NCBI GenBank assembly: GCA_948567375.1
Contig: OX419755.1
Span: forward strand, 63,988,944-64,052,943
From: Lunularia cruciata
Lineage: Eukaryota > Streptophyta > Marchantiopsida > Lunulariales > Lunulariaceae
DNA length: 64,000 nt
Direction: 5' to 3'
The position numbers were made by a program, and so were the translations under genes. Each line of letters begins with the position of its first letter. The stretch's first letter is position 1. Below, one piece after another: positions 21,836 to 32,912 of the stretch. The notes beneath the pieces are model-generated. The model did no database searches. It worked only from the letters and a program-made list of their open reading frames with translations, and was not told the origin of the DNA.

Positions 21836-23885
21836 TTTGGAAGTGTTAGAATATATGAGTGAGTTGGATGAACAGAAAGTTTTGGGTTTACAATTTCCCT
21901 TTGAGTAATGTATGCAAAAACCATTCATGATACAAAGGATGCATAATCCACTTAAGACCAAACTAACCAAACATATGGCTATGGAAATTGGGTACTACAA
22001 TTAGCACTTGTGAGCTTTTGAAGAGAAACTTAGAACAAGGGATATTGACATTTGTCAAGTTACTTCAATGCACTATATTAGAATTTGATGAATTCATTTT
22101 TTTGTCATGGAGATTTACTATTACCGCCTTTCTGCTTACTTCAATGTTTATTGTTGTATGACTCTTATTTCCATTGCAATAAACACTAGTTTGGCATTGA
22201 TTAAGTTGTTTGTGTTTTTGTGTAGACTTATTATGAATGAGAATGCTTCTTTTAGCATGATGTACACTATCTAGTCCTCCCATGCTTTATTGTGACCAAG
22301 CTAAGACACGATCCACTCCTCTCCTTCTTCATATATTGCTCTTAGCTTGATGTTTGTCAATTCTAGGGTTCCTCTATGGTTTTTTAGAAGCTTTACTTGT
22401 GATCACATGAAGGGAGGTTTCAATTAGCCAATTTTTGCATCTTATAAAGGTTCCATAAAGAAATATTATGGGATGTCTAGTAAAAATTTATGTGCATGGT
22501 TATATACACAAGAATTTTACATGCAATGGCCCATAGCCATAACTTGACTATGGGTCACTTTTTGTGACCCGTAAGGTTTTCCAAGATTATGGGATATCCT
22601 ATAAACATTAATTATACTTCATTAATGCACTCATAATTCAATTTCAAATAATCACTAGGTGTTAGTAAAGGAGAAGAGTCACCAATGAAATTTCTTCCTC
22701 AACAACTAATTCCTTGTTTCACTTGTTTGCTCATTCCTTCCTTTGATAATTCCTCTTCCAATTGTGCTTGAACTTTTTGTTCCTCTTCATGCTCATCTTC
22801 TTGCTATAATTATTTGTATTGCATGCTTCTTATTAGCTCTTTTCTTTGATAATTCTTGTCGTCATAATTACTTGCCTAGTATAATGAATTTTATTGCTTG
22901 CCTTTTGCTGTGATAATTCTTTGTATAGCTCATTCCTTCCTTCATATGATAAAGATTAGTACTATTGTGGATTGCAATTTGGACCATTAGTGGTTGTGAT
23001 AGTTATTAGCTGCAGTGAGACGATTTTTCTTTGGGAATCAAGACACCATACCTTACTTTAGTTCAAGGAAATTCCTTCAAAAAGAAATGAAAATGTTGAT
23101 ATGTTTGTAGATTGCAAAGGCAAAGATGAATTGTGATGAATGGATTTATGATGAGTGGGTGGATTCTTGGAATTGGGATTTAAGGGAGTGGAGCAAAGAT
23201 GAATAGGGCATGAAAGATATAGAAAGTTGCTACAAATGGGGGAATTTATACACAATAGGAGATATTTGAGTGCAAGAGTGCAAACATCAAGAAGTACCAA
23301 ATTTGTAGATAAATTTTTCTCCATGTTGGATCAAATGGCTTATAAAAAACTTGTGAGAATGGATATGGACTACTTTGTGGTGTTAGTGAATTTGATGAAA
23401 GTGCATGATGTCTTCAAAGAAGGAAGGAACCATGAAAATACCAAACATGTGTTGGCTCCAAGTGTTATTAACATTGGACTGATTTGGACTTAATGGAAAT
23501 GGAGCTTGTATTACAAGAGGAATGAACTTATGGGATAGTAATTAATGAGATAGTAATTATTTAATGAGATAGTAATTACTACTATCTTGTCAATTCCCAA
23601 AAATGAGGTGTAATTGCCGTGGATTGCAAAGAAAGCTAGAATTTGATTTGTGATTGCCAAGAAAGGATTTCCAAGGTATATAGAGCTAGTAGAAAGGACT
23701 CTTTTCCCCTTTTCATAAAGACCCATGAAAGAAATACCCATGATAGAAATTTTACTTTAGGAGAAAGGGCTCATATTCAATCAACAACCAGGTGAATATA
23801 TGATGACAAGTGCCCAATTCTTCACTTTGCATGAGGTAAAAAGTTATCCATTTGAGACTGTGTTTATTAAAGTTTATTGAAAAGT
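21836..23885. other. AT-rich DNA, no intact gene
   Basis: Apart from the weak transposase-like fragment listed separately at 23,227-23,493 I see no coding signal. The text is AT-rich and repeats nothing else in the window that I could find. Confidence 0.45.
23227..23493 (+). pseudogene. Possible PIF/Harbinger-type transposase N-terminal fragment
   Basis: An 88-codon stretch reads RRYLSARVQ ... KKLVRMDMDYFVVLVNLMK VHDVF. The pattern of RYL, then VRMD, a phenylalanine three residues on, LV and a VF about ten residues later resembles the helical region in front of the DDE domain of Harbinger-like transposases. No catalytic residues are visible and the frame ends. Weak resemblance only. Confidence 0.25.
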
Positions 23886-23990
23886 TATTGTGTGTATATA
23901 CATTGCTACACAACATACATCATTGTCAACATCATACACTATAGAAGCAAAACTCACACATAAGTCATACATATACTCTAAAGTGCCACA

Positions 23991-25013
23991 ATAATCAGAT
24001 CATTTACAACTCAAATCAACTGAACTCAGATCAATACTTGATCTGATCCTCAACAACTTGCAAACAACATGGCACTAATTACAATAAAGCCACACCCACT
24101 CTAGCTAAGAGAATCCAGGTGTAATACCAAGAGCTAGCCATATGATCTCAATGTGAAATTTGGTTTGGTAATATCTGGAAGGATGTTACACATGATGGAC
24201 TAAATAAATAAAAAAGAAGTGTCACCAAAAGGGGACTCCCACTAATAGAGTAGGAACCAAAATATATCTAAAATCTTTGAAGGCAATTTTGGAGGCCTAA
24301 ACGGATGAATTAGACCTCAAAAACATGTAAATTCATCCTCCCCAACAAAGGAAAGGCTGGCCTTCCCTCCCTCTTGGTTTGTCTCATCAAGAGCTTTCCA
24401 ATGGTACCTCACCCATGTGATCTAACACTCTTACAAGAAGATTCTCTAAAATATTCCCTTTGGTCAAAGTTTATTTCACCAACAAGATAGGACCATGACC
24501 AACATGTCACCCATCCAAGTACATAATCTAAGGGTGGAGTTTGTTGACATGTAACCTATCTATGTGCCTAATCCTATGGTGGAGCTTCATTGAAGGAGAT
24601 CCTCTTTGTCTATATAATAAAGAGAAGGTGCTCCTTTGGGGCATCAGATGATTGAGTGTGAAATTTGTGTTTTCTCTCTTCTCTTGTCCTCAGAGTATTA
24701 CGCCAAGTGATGCTCGCCGACTTTCTATCCACTCTAACTAGGAACTCGAAGGCTCAACATCAAAGAAGTGAGCTCTCTAGAGTTGCACTTCCAAGGTATA
24801 CTCTTGATTTCAACCTAGGTCTCATCCCAATGGTCCCACTAATGGCATACTTGACGGTGCGGACGGTGGAGCCCGCCATGAAGTCAATACCCTAAACATG
24901 AAATTTGACCATCGAAAAGTAGTTTATGAGTAATTGCCAAAAGGCCTCTAACTACTATCACTAGAACTCCAATGTCTGAGCAATCTAGATACAACACTAC
25001 AAATGGTGTGATA
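23991..25013 (-). repeat. G3 copy A 3' LTR, interrupted
   Basis: Matches the G3 LTR at 45,420-45,868 in two parts, 23,991-24,119 and 24,703-25,013, giving ~435 bp. A ~105-bp sequence containing ACTCACACATAAGTCATACAT and CTAAAGTGCCACA flanks it on both sides (23,886-23,990 and 25,014-25,124); a purine tract (on the minus strand AACTAGGGGGCGAT) follows the inner one. The exact LTR start is therefore uncertain. Confidence 0.7.
24120..24702 (+). mobile_element. Solo LTR of G1 family inside the G3 3' LTR, short form
   Basis: From TGTAATACCAAGAGC to GAGTATTACG, 583 bp. The uninterrupted G3 LTR at 45,541 reads AGAGAATCCAAGTGATGC; here AATCCAGG precedes and CCAAGTGATGC follows the insertion, so the TSD is CCAAG (left copy mutated). 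Confidence 0.92.
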
Positions 25014-25288
25014 GTTGTCATGCATATATACATCGCTACACAACATATATTGCTACACAATATACATTGCTATAGAAGCACTACTCACACATAAGTCATA
25101 CATAAACTCTAAAGTGCCACAATCGCCCCCTAGTTGGCGGTTAGGTCCCTCTAACTCCAAATAGAAATCTATTCCAAGTATATGGTATACCCTATATGGG
25201 CAAAGATCAAGATGCCAAGTGCTATGGACCCCCATCATTAGTCGCATATCTGCAATCTATACCATATAAATGATGAACTAGCTATAGG

Positions 25289-26213
25289 TCAAGTACATCT
25301 AGGACATAACCATTGTCCTTGAGGAACTACCATGAGGGGAGGAGTCATACATACCATATGCCATCCTCTCAAACAACTATCACACACTAACATAGTAGCA
25401 ACTCCACCAAAAGAGCCACAGAACATACACCTCAAGCTTGCACGTACAAGTGCCAAGCTTGGGTCCATAGTACCATCAATGTTTAGGAGGTGGCATGACA
25501 CACACTTGCGCACATGATCCTTCCAAAAAACACCATCACATCCTTCCAACACAAGGACTCTAGATGGGAAGACCTCACAGACACTCAAGATAGTATGGTT
25601 TGTCAAAACATCAAATGTTGTTGGTGTTGTCTACTGAAATATACATAGTCTTTTGGATGAAATCAATGGATTGAGGGTCTTTAACCTCCTCCTTGGATGG
25701 TAGCATAGCATAAGGTATCTTTATGCTAAGCAATTGCCAAGTTCTCAAAGGCCATTGGCATCACTCTTCAAAAGATATCTGCCCACTAAGAACATGTGCT
25801 CATCCATACATTTGCATCATCCAAGTCCAAAAGTACAATAGCATCTTGATGAATGGCTGCAAGTAAATTTGGATCTTATCCATATAGTAGAAAGTAAGTA
25901 GAAGGAGGCTTGTTGGCTGAATTGATAGCCCATGGCCAACCAAGGTGATTGGAGATCCCAATCTCCTAAGTGGTCTTTCTGCAAACCATACTTTTGCAAT
26001 CCTCCCTTCACCGTCTGAACCACTCTCTCTGCTAAGCCATTTGCATCAAGGTGATATTAGGATCTAGTATAATGATCAATCAAAGCTTTATCACACAAGA
26101 CCTGAAACTCCCCCAAGAACTTTGTACCCTGAATAGTCAAAGCCTCAACTAGTGCACCAAAATGACTAAGAACTCGATCGGGGAACGAGTAAGTTGTCCC
26201 TTCACTAGACTTG
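25289..26213 (-). pseudogene. G3 copy A integrase C-terminal half and PHD finger
   Basis: Reading leftward from the G1 insertion: the second integrase block (LTIQGTKFLGEF, normally with an aspartate before QG), then a block ending LAERVVQTVKGGLQKYG holding the catalytic glutamate, a degraded linker, and a C-terminal PHD finger. Stops occur near 26,050 and between 25,600 and 25,800. It continues at 38,188 beyond G1. Confidence 0.85.
25295..25429 (-). other. PHD finger domain (C4HC3) at the integrase C-terminus
   Basis: The residues are CMFC, then MLVCDSC, RGWHMVC, TPPL and QWLCPRC: Cys-x2-Cys, Cys-x2-Cys, His, Cys, Cys-x2-Cys with the usual tryptophan two residues before the final pair. This is a textbook PHD finger, a fold that in host proteins reads histone H3 tails. 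It follows the integrase without a chromodomain. All eight zinc ligands are intact although the rest of the polyprotein is decayed. Confidence 0.92.
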
Positions 26214-26952
26214 TGTAATACCAAGGGTTAGCCATATGATCTAGATGTGAAATTCGGTTTGGTAACATCTAGAATGATGTTATACATGATGGTCAAAATA
26301 GATCAGATAGAAGTATCACCAAAAGAGTACTTCTACTAATAGGGCAGAAACCGAAATAGACTTGAGAACCTTAGAACCAATAGCTAGACATATGATTTAA
26401 AGGTGAGAATTGGTTTGGTAACATCTGGAAGGATGTTACACATGATGGACTAAACAGATCAGAAAGAGGTATCACCAAAAGGGGACTTCTACTAATAGAG
26501 TAGGAACTGAAATATGCTCAAAATCTTTGAAGGCAATTTCGGAGGCCTAAATGGATGAATTAAGCCTCAAAAATGTGTAGATTTCCCCCCCAATAGAGGT
26601 AAAGTTGGCCTTTCCTCCCCCCTAGTTTGTCTCGTTGAGAGCTTTCCAACGGTACCTTACTCATGTGATTCTGAGATTCCTACAGGAAGATTCCCTAAAA
26701 GATTCCCTCCGGTCAAAGCTTGTTTGACCAACCAGATAGGACCTAGACCAGAAAGGTCACCCATCCAAGTAAGTAATCCAAGGGTGGAGCTTGCTGACAT
26801 GTCACCTATCTGTGTCCCTAATCCTATGGTGGAGCTTCCTTGGAGGAGATCCTCTTTGTCTATATAATAAAGAGAAGGTGCTCCCTTGGGGCATCGAATG
26901 TTGGAGTGTGCAATCTGTGTTTTCTCTCTTCTCTTGTCCTGTGAGTATTACA
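26214..26952 (+). repeat. G1 5' LTR
   Basis: From TGTAATACCAAGGG to GTGAGTATTACA. The first ~320 bp are two imperfect ~155-165-bp tandem units (each with GGTTTGGTAACATCT, then a GATGTTA block and TATCACCAAAAG). A TATA-like CTATATAATAAAG lies near 26,855. Confidence 0.95.
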
Positions 26953-26953
26953 A

Positions 26954-26965
26954 TGGTATCAGAGC
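26954..26965 (+). promoter_or_regulatory. G1 primer-binding site (initiator tRNA-Met)
   Basis: TGGTATCAGAGC is complementary to the 3' end of plant initiator tRNA-Met, one base after the 5' LTR. Confidence 0.97.
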
Positions 26966-27089
26966 GAGTGTTCTAGTCCAAGAGAGTGGATCACCCCTCT
27001 TGGAATAGCACGAACCACTGAAACTGAGTAATTTGAAGTGGAGAACATAGAGTAATTGCTAGACTTAAGGACTTTAGAGAGCGGATGGG

Positions 27090-27311
27090 ATGGATGCGCC
27101 GGGGGGACAATTTCCCGTACCTAGCTTTCCATTCTCAAACCCATTCCACATCAAGGTTATGTACATCCAGCGTGAGCAGATGAGAGTATCGCTAGTTTAT
27201 CACTTTGGTGCGGAATTCATGGACAGAGTGATGAACTCACCAAACCCGATGATTCTACCTATGGTGATATATGACAGAGAGTGGGATTTGACGATCTACA
27301 TTCTATTATGA
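27090..27311 (+). CDS. Small leader ORF 1 of G1, unknown
   Basis: 73 codons between the primer site and gag. Not recognised. The second half (a PHF/HFGAEFMDRV-like block followed by PMILPMV and a hydrophobic end TIYILL) resembles the next ORF, suggesting a tandem duplication. No signal peptide or zinc motif is seen. It could be a decayed N-terminal part of gag. Confidence 0.4.
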   Translation: MDAPGGQFPVPSFPFSNPFHIKVMYIQREQMRVSLVYHFGAEFMDRVMNSPNPMILPMVIYDREWDLTIYILL

Positions 27312-27315
27312 TAAT

Positions 27316-27519
27316 ATGGATATGAATGTCCCAAATCCTCTCCCTTTCAACACTCAAGTAGAAATCCGTTATGTAGTGAGGCCGAAATTGATGTTTAGAG
27401 ATTTTGTGGTTAGGAATTTTGGTGAGGAGTATTATCAACGAGTCATAGCTTCTAAGGTCCCAATGGTAGTTCCGATAGTTCGTGCGCCTTCCAGAGTGAT
27501 TATATTGACTCTGTATTGA
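27316..27519 (+). CDS. Small leader ORF 2 of G1, paralogous to ORF 1
   Basis: 67 codons, starting four bases after the stop of ORF 1 in a different frame. NFGEEYYQRVIASKVPMVVP lines up with FGAEFMDRVMNSPNPMILP in ORF 1, and both end in a short hydrophobic tail. Function unknown. Confidence 0.4.
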   Translation: MDMNVPNPLPFNTQVEIRYVVRPKLMFRDFVVRNFGEEYYQRVIASKVPMVVPIVRAPSRVIILTLY

Positions 27520-27552
27520 AGTAGACGTTAGCAATTGGGTGTTGTAGGAACC

Positions 27553-28425
27553 ATGGATCCGCAATTGCAAGAGCTGGTGCAAGGAATGCAAGGGATGTTG
27601 AATGAATTTTGAGAGATTAAGATGACCATGGAGACATTGCAAAGTCAAGTGCAGATCCTCAGGAACGATCAAGCCATGCAAGAAGAAGAGCCGTCTCAAA
27701 ACCCAGTACCTACGACTGAAGTACTTGGAGAGGCACCCGTGCCTACGAACCCTATCAACGATGAAGCCACATTGCTACTCCGGATGAAGAAGACCTACAA
27801 CATCGAGCCTTACAAGAGGCAGCATACGGTGGATTCTGTGCAGATGGCTCGAACCCGACTATGGGGATTGAGACAGAAGAATAGCGTACAAGAGTATGTG
27901 GAGGCATTTTTGGATCTACAAGTCGCAATTACCGACATGAGTCCAGCAGAGGCTCTCGACAATTTCAAATGAGGGTTGAAAGAGCGGATTCGCCAAGAAG
28001 TCATGGTGCAAAACCCCCGCACGGTATTTGAAGCTATTGCTTGTGCACAGAGAATAGCCGGAGCATTAGGTGGAGGTAAAGGAGTAGTTCCACCTCAACA
28101 TTATCGGGCAGAAATGCCACACATGGGTGGACCAGTACCGATGGAATTGGGCAACCTTCGATTCCGGGATCAAGGAGCACGGCCGCTTCAAGGAGAGCGG
28201 GGACGGGTAGAAGAACAAAGAGATGGAGTCCCACGAGGAGAAGGGACTCGAGGAGAACAACGCCGTTGTTACAATTGTGGTCGTATTGGGCACATATCTA
28301 CCAATTGTCGCACTCGTTTCCCTAGAGGCCCTCGGCCTTCGTACAGGCGATCTTTGAACAACATGGAGAGGCACATTGAAGAGGAGGAGGTAGAAACCAC
28401 TTCGGAAAACGAAGATCGCCAATAA
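27553..28425 (+). pseudogene. G1 gag, broken by two stops
   Basis: Starts at ATG 27,553 (MDPQLQELVQGMQ). In-frame TGA codons occur at 27,610 and 27,970. After a retrotransposon gag core containing RLWGLRQKNSVQEYVEAFL, a single CCHC zinc knuckle CYNCGRIGHISTNC follows near 28,268. The normal product packages element RNA into particles. One frame otherwise, so it decayed by point mutation. Confidence 0.88.
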
Positions 28426-28430
28426 ATGTA

Positions 28431-31400
28431 CCTTGCGGCCTTACTGGCTCAATAAGGAAGCAGAGAAGCGAGGGAAGGAAGAAGAATAATGCACAAAGAT
28501 CCCGAAAGGTAACCTCACAATTGATTGTCGTGAATGGAATCCTAGAAGGTAATCAAGTGAGAGTATTAATAGATCCGGGAGCAACAGAGAATTTCTTGTC
28601 TCGCTTTGTTGCAATAAGCTTGGGAATGGATCTAGAGAGAGATGGAAGTGAAGAAGTAGAGTTACCAAATGGGCAAACAGAGAGGATTGAATCATTACCT
28701 AGACGGGTAACCCTCTCTGTAGGAGAGTATCAGGAAGCAATTGAGTGGCGAGTGATACAGTTAGCCTGTTATGATGCAATTTTAGGCATGCCATGGATGG
28801 AGCAGTACAACCCAATGGTGGATTGGAGGAAGAAAGTAGTGAGAACCCACCAATGGTCAATCATTGGGGTTAAAGAAAAATCACACAGGCAGAAACTGCC
28901 TCTATATGTCATAGGGACAACAATTGTCTGTAAAACCGATAGATGTTTTCTAGGTCTAATAAGAGAAGTCTAGAGTGCACAACTCGTTGGACAAATTCCT
29001 GAGAAATTGAAGGATGTGGTGGATGAGTTTCAAGATGTCTTTCCCGATGATCTACCCTCAGGATTACCACCTAAAAGGCAAGTAGATCACAAAATAGAGA
29101 CACTCCCGGGGAAGACACCTCCTTGTAAGGCCCCATATTGCCTATCACCTCATGAGTTGGAGGAGTGTAAGACTCAAATTGAGGAGATGCTATAGAAAGG
29201 GTTCATCCAACCTAGCGTATCACCATATGGGGCCCCTGTCTTGTTTGTGAAGAAGAAGGATGGTACAATGCGCATGTGCATTGACTTTTGGGGTCTCAAT
29301 AAGCAAACAGTGAAGAACAAATACCCCTTACCTCGCATGGATGACCTGTTTGATCAACTCCATGGAGCGAGGTACTTCACCAAACTGGACTTGCGGAGCG
29401 GTTACAATCAAATCCGAATTGCAGAGGAGGATGTGTACAAAATTGCCTTTCGAACCAGGTATGGCCACTTTGAGTATCTTGTGATGCCTTTTGGCCTCAC
29501 CAATGCGCCTGCCACTTTCATGAGCCTAATGAATGACATATTTCGTCCATACTTGGATAAGTCTGTTATCATCTTCTTGGATGATATCTTAGTATATAGT
29601 AGCACGATGACAGAACACAAACAACATCTACGAAAGGTCCTCTAGATTCTAAGACAGAATCAATTGTACGCCAAAATCTCAAAGTGTGAGTTTGGCAAGT
29701 CTGAAGTAGACTACTTAGGGCATAGAGTAAGTGCAAAGGACATTCAAGTATTGATAGATAAAATAGAGGTCATTCAAAATGGAGTGCCCCAGAAGATCTG
29801 ACTCAACTTAAGAGCTTCTTGGGGTTGACGGGATTCTATGGTAGATTTGTCAAGGACTTCTCCAAGGTTGCACAGCCTTTAACAGCACTACTTGGCAAGG
29901 GGAAGAAGTGGACATGGAGAACTGCACAAGAGTTGGCCTTTCAAGAATTGAAGGCCGCCTTGCTACATGCACCAATCTTGAAGTGGTATGACCCAAAACG
30001 TCCAATCAAGTTGGCTACGGATGCATCAGGCGTAGCAATAGGAGCAGTCCTACAACAAGAGTGGCATGACGGATGGCATCCAATTGCATATTTGTCTCGA
30101 AAATTGTTACTGGCAGAGCACAACTACCACACCATAGAACAAGAAGAGCTGGCCATCGTTCTAGCAACCAAGCATTGGAAGCACTACTTGGGCAAGAAGG
30201 CATTTGTAGTAGAGACAGACCACAAACCAAGTCTACCTCGAGATGCAGAAGGATCTATCTTGTCGCCAAATTTGGTGGGCAGAGTGGCAACAACGCTTCA
30301 ACATGACAATCACCTACGTAGAAGGTAAGAAGCAACTTGCAGATGCATTCACTCGCATGCCAATGGCCAACAACTTGGCGGTAGAGGTTAAGATTAACCC
30401 TGAATTCTGGCAAGAGATTCTAGCTGCTACAAAAACTGATCCACAGATTGTAGAAGCGCAATCGTCCAAAGGTGTCAACAGCACCCAAGGACTCACCTTT
30501 CGGGAGGGCCGATTGTGGATCCCAAATGTCCCAGAATTACGCACCACCATTCTAGCGGAATGTCATGATTTGGCCATTGTAGCTCATGTCGGAGTGGACA
30601 AGACTTTGGAGGCAGTCAAGCGCCATTATTATTGGCCCAAGATGAGCAACGACGTGATGGACTATGTGCGTAGCTGCCTACTTTGTCAACAAAACAAAGC
30701 TTCTAATCAAGCTCCTACAGGGCTCTTTCAACCTCTTCCCACTCCTACCCAACGTTGGGAACAAGTGAGTATGGATCTCGTCTGCTAATTACCCAAGACC
30801 ACCTCAGGGTTTGACTCCATTGTGGTCTTTGTGGACCGGCTTAACAAAATGATTCATGTACGCCATACCACCAAGGAAGTGACCGCTCCACAACTAGCTC
30901 AACTATACTTAGATGCAGTCTTTGCTCACCATGGCTTGTCTAGAGTACTCATCACCAATAGAGGCATCCAATTCACCAGTTTATTTTGGTGAACACTCTT
31001 TGGTTTCTTCAAAACCAAGTTGGCCATGTCTACAGCTTACCACCCACAAACAGATGGCCAAACAGAGCGGGCTAATCGCACGATTGAAGACATGTTACGC
31101 GGCTTCACCTTAGAAGAGCAAGAGAGGTGGGATACCCTACTACCGTTGGTGGAATTCGCTTACAACAATTCAGTGAATGCCTCCACCCAGGTCACTCCAT
31201 TCTTCCTCATGTATGGTGAGCATCCCTTCAAACCTTCTAGCTTGATGAAGATCCGTCCAGTGACTACCAAGGTTGATGTAGTCAACACATTTGTTTCTAG
31301 AGTCCAACAAGGTGTGGAGAGCGCCAAGCATAGGTTACAGATTGCACAAAATTGACAAAAGCAGTATGCTGATGCACACCATAGGCACGTGGAGTTCAAT

Positions 31401-31847
31401 GTTGGGGATCAAGTATGGCTATCGACAACCAACCTCACATTAGTTGGATCTCGTAAGCTCAGACCTCGTTTTATTGGGCCTTTCTCGATTCTTCGTCGCA
31501 TCGGCGCTGTGGCCTATCACCTTGAGCTACCACCACACATGAAGATCCATCCAGTGTTCCATGTCTCCCTATTACGCATATATGCTCCCAGATCAGGCCA
31601 AGGTACTTCCACACAAGACATTCGACCTTGTCCGATAGTCATTGATGGCATAGAGGAATATGAAGTGGAGCGGATTCTCCAAAAGCGCATGCGTGGTACT
31701 CGCCATCCGCGGGTGGAATATCTAGTACAATGGAAAGGTTACCCCCTCTATGAAGCAACCTGGGAACCCGCTACCAATTTGGCACGTGCACCAGTGTTGG
31801 TGCAAGCATTTGAGCAACAATTGCACAACGAGGACGTTGCGTCTTAA
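28431..31847 (+). pseudogene. G1 pol: protease, RT, RNase H, integrase, chromodomain; broken
   Basis: Protease RVLIDPGATENFLS has proline where the D-S/T-G active site needs Ser/Thr. RT is well kept ([47 protein letters not shown]). RNase H ATDASGVAIGAVLQQE. Integrase HHCC zinc region ends in RSCLLCQQNK; core catalytic sites read MDLVC, ITNRG (expected D changed to N) and QTERANR. C-terminal chromodomain: EEYEVERILQKRMRG ... EYLVQWKGYPLYEATWEP. Frame changes near 29,780 and 30,230 and stops at 28,971, 29,193 and in the integrase. Not functional. Confidence 0.92.
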
Positions 31848-31860
31848 AAGGAGTGAGGTC
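31846..31860 (+). promoter_or_regulatory. G1 polypurine tract
   Basis: AAAAGGAGTGAGGTC immediately precedes the 3' LTR. Confidence 0.75.
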
Positions 31861-32474
31861 TGTAATACCAAGGGTTAGCCATATGATCTAGATGTGAAAT
31901 TTGGTTTGGTAACATCTAGAATGATGTTATACATGATGGTCAAAATAGATCAGATAGAAGTATCACCAAAAGAGTACTTCTACTAATAGGGCAGAAACCG
32001 AAATAGACTTGAGAACCTTAGAACCAATAGCTAGACATATGATTTAAAGGTGAGAATTGGTTTGGTAACATCTGGAAGGATGTTACACATGATGGACTAA
32101 ACAGATCAGAAAGAGGTATCACCAAAAGGGGACTTCTACTAATAGAGTAGGAACTGAAATATGGCTGAAATCTTTGAAGGCAATTTCGGAGGCCTAAACG
32201 GATGAATTAAGCCTCGAAAATGTGCAGATTTCCCCCCCAATAGAGGTAAAGTTGGCCTTTCCTCCCCCCTAGTTTGTCTCGTTGAGAGCTTTCCAACGGT
32301 ACCTTACTCATGTGATTCTGAGATTCCTACAGGAAGATTCCCTAAAAGATTCCCTCCGATCAAAGCTCGTTTGACCAATCAGATAGGATCTAGACCAGAC
32401 AGGTCACCCATCCAAGTAAGTAATCCAAGGGTGGAGCTTGCTGACATGTCACCTATCTATGTCCCTAATCCTAT
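31861..32474 (+). repeat. G1 3' LTR, part 1
   Basis: First 614 bp of the LTR, cut by G2 at ATCCTAT. The last five bases, CCTAT, are one copy of the G2 TSD. The LTR resumes at 38,059. Confidence 0.95.
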
Positions 32475-32578
32475 TGTAAAAGACCAAAACCGAGGAGAGA
32501 AATAGGAGAATGGAAACTCACATTGGGACACTTGAATGAGGGAAAACTCCGAATGCCTAGCATGAGCTTCGGCCTTGG

Positions 32579-32587
32579 TATTTATAG
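32579..32587 (-). promoter_or_regulatory. G2 3' LTR TATA box
   Basis: CTATAAATA on the element strand, directly downstream of the heat-shock-element array. The same box lies at 37,799-37,807 in the 5' LTR. Confidence 0.75.
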
Positions 32588-32592
32588 GTAGC

Positions 32593-32825
32593 ATACAAGT
32601 CCCTTGAAGCTTCTCAAGAAGCTTCCTTGAGCCGCTTTCTTGGAGGTGCAAGCCAAGTTAACTAGGAAGCTTCTCAAGAAGCTTCCTTCTAGAAGCTGCC
32701 TACTTGGCGTGCAAGCTAAGCTAGTTAGAAGCTTCTAGAAGCTTCCTTCTAGAAGCTACCTGCTTAGGGCGCAAGTTAACTAGTTAGGAAGCTTCCCAAG
32801 AAGCTTCTTAGATGCTTCTAGAATA
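32593..32825 (-). promoter_or_regulatory. Heat-shock-element array, G2 3' LTR
   Basis: Dense alternating GAA/TTC units. The best is AGAAGCTTCTAGAAGCTTCC near 32,727-32,746, four perfect adjoining nGAAn/nTTCn pentamers. Other clusters at about 32,603, 32,666, 32,745 and 32,788 have GAAGCTTC separated by short gaps. Heat-shock factors bind three or more such pentamers. The array sits just upstream of the TATA box in the element's direction. Confidence 0.7.
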
Positions 32826-32898
32826 TTTTAGGCTATTTTGTCTTATTATCTACTTCATAAGCTCGACTAACTTCGTCGCTAAACTCCATATTGTTACA

Positions 32899-32912
32899 TA
32901 TTCCCCTGCCGC
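32899..32912 (-). promoter_or_regulatory. G2 polypurine tract
   Basis: GCGGCAGGGGAATA on the element strand ends directly at the 3' LTR. Confidence 0.85.

Larger units (their letters stand above)
32475..32898 (-). repeat. G2 3' LTR (424 bp)
   Basis: On the element strand it starts TGTAACAATATGGAG and ends GGTCTTTTACA. It holds three AAGCTTC-rich blocks and a TATA box. It has a 60-bp unit absent from the other LTR. Confidence 0.95.
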
